In this document: positions 1 through 2,549 of the stretch, piece by piece
Numbering within the stretch: the first letter of the stretch is position 1
Layout: each line of letters begins with the position of its first letter
Source: Candidatus Moraniibacteriota bacterium
Lineage (GTDB): Bacteria > Patescibacteriota > Minisyncoccia > Moranbacterales > GCA-2747515
Length of the DNA: 5,164 nt
Direction: 5' to 3'
NCBI GenBank assembly: GCA_027016355.1
Contig: JALWAF010000012.1
Span: forward strand, 1-5,164
The notes under the pieces: generated by a model
What the model was told of the DNA's origin: nothing
The model's database searches: none
Seen by the model: the letters and a program-made list of their open reading frames with translations, nothing else
Translations under genes and position numbers: made by a program

Positions 1-1
1 A

Positions 2-544
2 GACTTTACAGGGAAAAGTGCAGAAGCAAATGACGTAGCGGCAGGCAGGATGGTTCGTTATATTGGAGATAACGTGAAGGAACAAGTGATGAATGGCACG
101 TTTGTAACAAGTAAACCCCTTGCAACTGCGAGAATGACTTATGAAAATACCGCAACAGAAGCCAGTTATTTTAATATGGATTATCATTCATTTACAAGAC
201 TTTATGTACCAAATGGAAGCAAATGGTATGTGCGTGAATGGTTTGAACCACCAGGAGTTGAGCAGGGCGTATTTGGTGATAAACAAGTATATAGTTATAA
301 ATTTGATGTTCTACTGGGTAAAACTATTCCAACAATGTTGCAATACACTTTACCAGATAATATCACAGAAGAAGGATATAAATTGAAAATTCAAAAACAA
401 TCGGGTATTGGCAATATTCCACTCAAAGTTACTGTTATAACATCTGATGGGAAAAAATATACAAAAGAAGTGTCATTTGAACATGATATGATTTTTGTGC
501 TCAAAGATGGAGAACAAGGCAAAGAATTGATTGTTGAAAAATAA
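2..544 (+). CDS. DUF4012-like protein, C-terminal 180 residues (5' end outside window)
   Basis: The frame is open to the left edge, so the gene begins upstream. The ATG at 50 is probably internal: coding-like residues (GKSAEANDVAAGR) precede it and no spaced ribosome binding site lies ahead. The visible part resembles the C-terminal half of DUF4012 proteins: a predicted beta-rich module with a line such as ARMTYENTA (fragment residues 39-47), then RLYVPNGS (66-73), YTLPDN (115-120) and a KIQKQSG stretch (129-135). In that family I recall matching 'YLRVYVPKGS', 'Y.LP' and 'QKQPG' positions. The protein is probably anchored by its missing N-terminus with this part outside the membrane; its biochemical role is unknown. 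DUF4012 genes often lie in surface polysaccharide clusters, which agrees with the glycosyltransferase 11 bases downstream. It ends in TAA (542-544). The family call rests on recalled motifs, not on a search. Confidence 0.72.
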   Translation, partial: DFTGKSAEANDVAAGRMVRYIGDNVKEQVMNGTFVTSKPLATARMTYENTATEASYFNMDYHSFTRLYVPNGSKWYVREWFEPPGVEQGVFGDKQVYSYKFDVLLGKTIPTMLQYTLPDNITEEGYKLKIQKQSGIGNIPLKVTVITSDGKKYTKEVSFEHDMIFVLKDGEQGKELIVEK

Positions 545-555
545 CAATTTTATTT

Positions 556-1737
556 ATGAAAACACTGTTTATAAAAATTGGTAAGGCATGGAGTGTTATT
601 AAACGTGATGGATTAATTAATGGTGTCAAGAGAGTATCTAGTGCATTTTTTGCACTTTTCCGTCCAGTTGGTCATGGTGATGTTCTTTTTATTTCTGGTG
701 GTGTGGGAGATAGCGCTAGATACAGAACTGCTCATGTTGCGGAGGAATTGGAAAATAATGGGTTTAGGTGTGCTGTGACTGTGCAAGATAATCCACTTTT
801 AAATAAATATGCGGATAAGTTTTCTATATTTATTTTTCACAGAACTTTGTATACAAAAAAAGTTGCAAAATTAATTGGAGAAATTAAAAAACAAAATAAA
901 ACAATCATTTTTGAAACAGACGATTTAGTTTACAATCCCAAATATCTCAAACATATGGATTATTATGAAAAGATGAATCCATTGGAGAGAAAATTATATG
1001 ACAATGGTGTAGGTGGAGAAATTTTGCAAGATGATTATGTAAAAGTTGCTACAACTACAACACAATTTTTAGCAAATAAATTAAAAGAAAAAGGCAAAAG
1101 AGTTTTTATAGTGCCAAATAAATTATCAATAGAGGATGTAAAAAATGCAACATTGTCATTGCGAGGAGGTACGACGAAGCAGTCTCAAAAGAACATGATA
1201 AAATTAGGATACTTCAGTGGAACAATAAGTCATAATAAAGATTTTGTAACAATTACAGATGTGCTTGTAAAAATTATGACAAAATATGATTATGTGGAAT
1301 TATTATTAGTTGGTCCGCTTGATGTGGAGAATAAATTAGTACAAAAGTTTGGTAACAGAATAAAACAATTACCATATGTGGCACGAAAAAAACATTTTGC
1401 CAATATTGCAAAGTGTGATATTAACCTTGCGCCGTTGGAATACAATAATCCATTTTGTGAAGCAAAATCAGAATTAAAATTCTTTGAAGCAGGGATTGTA
1501 AAAGTGCCGACCATTGCAGTTGATAACGAGACATATAGAAATGCAATAGAGGATGGGATAGACGGATTTGTCGCAAAAAACAGTGATGAGTGGATAGATA
1601 AATTATCTCAGCTTATAGAAAATGAAGAATTGCGACAAAAAATGGGACAAAAAGCATATCAAAAAACAATCGAACAATATACAACAAAAAATGCAAAAAA
1701 TACACAATATTATGAATATCTAAAAAAGAGATTATGA
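556..1737 (+). CDS. GT-B fold glycosyltransferase (GT4-like), with an in-frame palindromic-repeat insert
   Basis: This 393-residue protein has the length of a GT4-type enzyme, which moves a sugar from a nucleotide-sugar donor to a cytoplasmic glycan or lipid-linked acceptor. The N-terminal acceptor domain shows GGVGDSARYR (48-57), a frequent start for this group, and FETDDLV (119-125). The C-terminal donor domain starts near IKLGYFSG (215-222) and contains DINLAPLE (288-295), then NPFCEAKSELKFFEAG (298-313), with E302, E306 and E311 as candidates for the family's donor-binding glutamates, and DGIDGFVA. Residues 200-211 (LSLRGGTTKQSQ) are encoded by a palindromic repeat at 1155-1186 and fall in the interdomain linker, where an insert should be tolerated. 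No signal peptide is evident, although the first 35 residues could be amphipathic and membrane-associated. The start has no clear Shine-Dalgarno but lies only 11 bases after the upstream stop, so the pair is probably cotranscribed. Donor and acceptor cannot be told. Confidence 0.88.
   Translation: MKTLFIKIGKAWSVIKRDGLINGVKRVSSAFFALFRPVGHGDVLFISGGVGDSARYRTAHVAEELENNGFRCAVTVQDNPLLNKYADKFSIFIFHRTLYTKKVAKLIGEIKKQNKTIIFETDDLVYNPKYLKHMDYYEKMNPLERKLYDNGVGGEILQDDYVKVATTTTQFLANKLKEKGKRVFIVPNKLSIEDVKNATLSLRGGTTKQSQKNMIKLGYFSGTISHNKDFVTITDVLVKIMTKYDYVELLLVGPLDVENKLVQKFGNRIKQLPYVARKKHFANIAKCDINLAPLEYNNPFCEAKSELKFFEAGIVKVPTIAVDNETYRNAIEDGIDGFVAKNSDEWIDKLSQLIENEELRQKMGQKAYQKTIEQYTTKNAKNTQYYEYLKKRL
1155..1186 (+). 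repeat. Palindromic repeat copy inserted in frame within the glycosyltransferase gene
   Basis: The stretch starts gtcattgcgaggag and ends gcagtctc. The intergenic forward copies at 1810 and 2290 share the first 14 bases exactly (apart from none mismatched through gcgaggag) and the end as gcaatctc. It is 32 bases against 36 for the same segment of the 2290 copy, the difference lying in the middle. It is read as LSLRGGTTKQSQ without breaking the frame. Rickettsia palindromic elements are the known precedent for repeats tolerated inside coding genes; relationship to that family is not implied. Confidence 0.8.
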
Positions 1738-1757
1738 CCTCTACCTTCCAAAGAGGC

Positions 1758-1799
1758 AGGTTAATAAAGTATTATGAAATCAGATTTGCTCGCAATGAC
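1758..1799 (-). repeat. Palindromic element, reverse copy R0 (5' part diverged)
   Basis: The last 18 bases (agatttgctcgcaatgac) are identical to the end of the reverse copy at 2189-2250, and the segment from 1763 aligns to it without gaps. The match fades left of about 1758. It lies 20 bases after the glycosyltransferase stop. Its terminal ctcgcaatgac (1789-1799) pairs with gtcattgcgag of the next forward copy across a 10-base loop. Confidence 0.7.
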
Positions 1800-1802
1800 C
1801 AA
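1761..1802 (+). repeat. Direct repeat unit, first copy (second copy at 2466-2507)
   Basis: These 42 bases match 2466-2507 at 34 positions with no gaps. The block joins the tail of what may be a decayed forward element to the end of a reverse element. Seven of the eight differences are transitions; the other is A/T. The two copies sit on either side of the GIY-YIG gene and its close repeats, so the whole island could have arisen from, or been bounded by, this duplicated junction. Confidence 0.6.
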
Positions 1803-1820
1803 ATCTAGTGTCATTGCGAG
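1789..1820 (+). other. Hairpin: 11-bp perfect stem, 10-base loop
   Basis: Arms ctcgcaatgac (1789-1799) and gtcattgcgag (1810-1820) are perfectly complementary. The hairpin lies 52 bases after the glycosyltransferase stop and could stabilise or end that transcript, but no T run follows, so it is not a standard intrinsic terminator. A competing 7-bp stem, agatttg (1782-1788) with caaatct (1800-1806), uses the same bases, so both cannot form together. Confidence 0.7.
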
Positions 1821-1856
1821 GAGTGTTTAGCGATGGGGCAATCTCAGTAAGATGTT
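1810..1856 (+). repeat. Palindromic element, forward copy F1
   Basis: This 47-base unit starts gtcattgcgaggag and ends ctcagtaagatgtt. It aligns without gaps to 2290-2336 with three differences (positions 1824, 1834 and 1836). It ends 27 bases before the GIY-YIG start codon, so it may supply part of that gene's leader or promoter. It forms the left inverted arm of the possible GIY-YIG cassette. Confidence 0.88.
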
Positions 1857-1883
1857 CTGATATTAATAAGATAAAACAATATT

Positions 1884-2186
1884 ATGAACGAAAAAATTTC
1901 ATGTGTATATATTTTATCAAATAAAAAAGATGGTACTTTATATATAGGTGTAACGAGTAATTTACAAAAACGTATTTTGGAACATAAAAATAATATTGTT
2001 AGAGGTTTTACACAAAAATATAATTTGCATAATCTAGTCTATTATGAAGTTTGCCCCTCAATGGAATCTGCAATTTTTAGAGAGAAACAACTCAAAAAAG
2101 GATCAAGAAAAAAGAAAATTGAATTAATAGAAAAAGAAAATGCACAGTGGTTGGATTTATATGATGAGATGATTAAAAATGGTTAG
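1884..2186 (+). CDS. Small GIY-YIG domain endonuclease
   Basis: This 100-residue protein is a single GIY-YIG nuclease domain, the fold that cuts a DNA strand using one metal ion. The GIY element appears as VYI (8-10) and the YIG element as YIG (20-22) within LYIGVTSNLQKRILEHK. The catalytic arginine is R30, followed by H34 in the usual position. The metal-binding glutamate is probably E68 in AIFREKQLKK. A basic tract (KKGSRKKK, 71-78) could bind DNA. There is no added DNA-recognition domain, so it is like the short bacterial solo GIY-YIG proteins (UvrC N-terminal type, often about 80-100 residues) rather than full intron homing enzymes. No clear Shine-Dalgarno is present; the ATG at 1884 is the start that leaves the complete domain. 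It lies between a forward repeat ending at 1856 and a reverse repeat starting two bases after its TAG stop. The biological role of solo members is largely unsettled: repair, phage defence or mobility are all possible. Confidence 0.93.
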   Translation: MNEKISCVYILSNKKDGTLYIGVTSNLQKRILEHKNNIVRGFTQKYNLHNLVYYEVCPSMESAIFREKQLKKGSRKKKIELIEKENAQWLDLYDEMIKNG

Positions 2187-2188
2187 CG

Positions 2189-2250
2189 ATATACTTGCAG
2201 AGATTGCCACGCTAATGAAAAATGACAAAAACAGATTTGCTCGCAATGAC
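2189..2250 (-). repeat. Palindromic element, long reverse copy R1
   Basis: This 62-base copy aligns without gaps to 2357-2418 with about 52 identities. It is longer than the 47-base forward copies because of an extra block of about 15 bases in the middle containing gtcat and tttcat on the reverse strand. It begins two bases after the GIY-YIG stop codon, and its end can pair with the forward copy at 2290 across 39 bases. Confidence 0.87.
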
Positions 2251-2289
2251 CAAAACCCAATGTTATTAATAATTGTAATTAAATTTCGT

Positions 2290-2336
2290 GTCATTGCGAG
2301 GAGCGTTTAGCGACGTGGCAATCTCAGTAAGATGTT
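2290..2336 (+). repeat. Palindromic element, forward copy F2 (reference copy)
   Basis: This is the most GC-rich and apparently best kept forward copy, 47 bases from gtcattgcgag to taagatgtt. It can pair with reverse copies on either side: 2240-2250 to its left through the first 11 bases, or 2361-2379 to its right through its last part. Confidence 0.9.
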
Positions 2337-2379
2337 TTAGTATAAAAAGATTTGCAATATTCTTACAGAGATTGCCACG
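2314..2379 (+). other. Long hairpin: 19-base arms with one mismatch
   Basis: cgtggcaatctcagtaaga (2314-2332) pairs with 2361-2379 at 18 of 19 positions; the only mismatch is A2326 with A2367. The loop is 28 bases. Outer arms 2290-2300 and 2408-2418 add another perfect 11-bp pairing, giving an interrupted cruciform or RNA stem of about 129 bases. There is no T run typical of an intrinsic terminator, although it could still shield the 3' end of the GIY-YIG transcript. Confidence 0.8.
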
Positions 2380-2418
2380 CTGATGAAAGATGACGCTAAT
2401 AAGTTTGCTCGCAATGAC
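2357..2418 (-). repeat. Palindromic element, long reverse copy R2
   Basis: This is the second 62-base long-form copy, ending in ctcgcaatgac at 2408-2418. Compared with R1 the conserved parts are the two ends and the inner (reverse strand) ttcat-agcgtggcaatctctg region, while most changes cluster in a 10-base block next to the outer end. Paired conservation of the ends suggests that a folded form is under selection or was needed for spread. Confidence 0.88.
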
Positions 2419-2431
2419 ATTGAGATATACA

Positions 2432-2478
2432 TTATTTACGAAGAATATTTAACGGTGTGACAATTTTTATAAAATATT
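2432..2478 (+). repeat. Decayed forward copy of the palindromic element
   Basis: Gapless alignment to 2290-2336 gives 29 identities in 47. Of 18 differences, 14 are transitions, and 13 of those are G-to-A or C-to-T relative to F2. The four transversions are mostly at the outer end. This pattern fits an old copy drifting toward the AT-rich background. The overall identity is modest, so the call leans on its gapless length, transition bias and correct place in the alternating series. Confidence 0.5.
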
Positions 2479-2507
2479 ATGAAATCAAATTTGCTCATAA
2501 TAGTCAA
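2466..2507 (-). repeat. Decayed reverse copy end; second copy of the 1761-1802 direct repeat
   Basis: It matches 1761-1802 at 34 of 42 positions. The region equivalent to the conserved ctcgcaatgac has become ctcataatagt, every change a transition. It overlaps the end of the decayed forward copy, as also seems to be the case at 1755-1773. Confidence 0.6.
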
Positions 2508-2513
2508 CGTCTA

Positions 2514-2543
2514 TAGACACAAATAAACAAGCCATGTTAAAAT
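2514..2543 (+). promoter_or_regulatory. Predicted sigma-70-type promoter giving a leaderless transcript of the hydrolase gene
   Basis: A -35-like TAGACA (2514-2519), one mismatch from TTGACA, is followed by an 18-base spacer and a -10-like TAAAAT (2538-2543), one mismatch from TATAAT, preceded by an extended -10 TG at 2535-2536. The expected transcription start, about seven bases after the -10, falls on the A of the ATG at 2550. A perfect 10-bp palindrome, gtctatagac (2509-2518), overlaps the -35 and could be a protein-binding site. Such matches are common in AT-rich DNA. Confidence 0.45.
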
Positions 2544-2549
2544 AAAAAC

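Larger units (their letters stand above)
1810..2250 (+). mobile_element. Possible mobile cassette: GIY-YIG gene between inverted palindromic repeats
   Basis: The 441-base segment begins with gtcattgcgag and ends with its exact reverse complement ctcgcaatgac. The inner parts of the two repeats also match in inverted orientation (ggcaatctc near 1838, gagattgcc near 2200). The only gene inside encodes a nuclease, and it fills most of the space. I see no target-site duplication and no transposase, and nested copies outside the segment make the boundary uncertain. Mobility is an inference from the arrangement. Confidence 0.4.
2187..2549. other. Gene-free repeat island between the GIY-YIG gene and the hydrolase gene
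   Basis: These 363 bases hold no supportable gene. They contain a reverse copy (2189-2250), a forward copy (2290-2336), a second reverse copy (2357-2418), a decayed forward copy (2432-2478) and a decayed reverse end (2475-2507). The last 40 bases hold the promoter proposed for the hydrolase gene. The spacer at 2251-2289 is very AT-rich and shows nothing I recognise. Confidence 0.85.

Noticed and set aside
141..386. An 81-codon overlapping + strand frame within the first gene
   Set aside because: It lies wholly inside the DUF4012-like frame in another phase, has no recognisable features, and the main frame has clear family motifs.
1149..1196. aacat at 1149-1153 and 1192-1196 as a target-site duplication around the in-gene repeat
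   Set aside because: The spacing of 43 bases is not a multiple of three, so an insertion of that size would have broken the reading frame; five bases match easily by chance.
1290..1514. A 74-codon antisense frame opposite the glycosyltransferase
   Set aside because: It is the mirror of the conserved donor-domain coding sequence and has no independent support.
1738..1756. cctct/agagg hairpin right after the glycosyltransferase stop as a terminator
   Set aside because: The stem is only 5 bp with a 9-base loop and no T run follows.
1735..1764. Readthrough of TGA at 1735 as glycine (code 25, as in Gracilibacteria), which would extend the glycosyltransferase to TAA at 1762-1764
   Set aside because: No in-frame TGA occurs in the other three coding regions, including 871 codons of the hydrolase, where glycine is written as GGN throughout. 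The added residues show no family match, and the protein already ends where GT4 proteins usually do.
1758..2507. CRISPR array
   Set aside because: The repeats alternate in orientation, vary in length and have irregular spacers; there are no cas genes.
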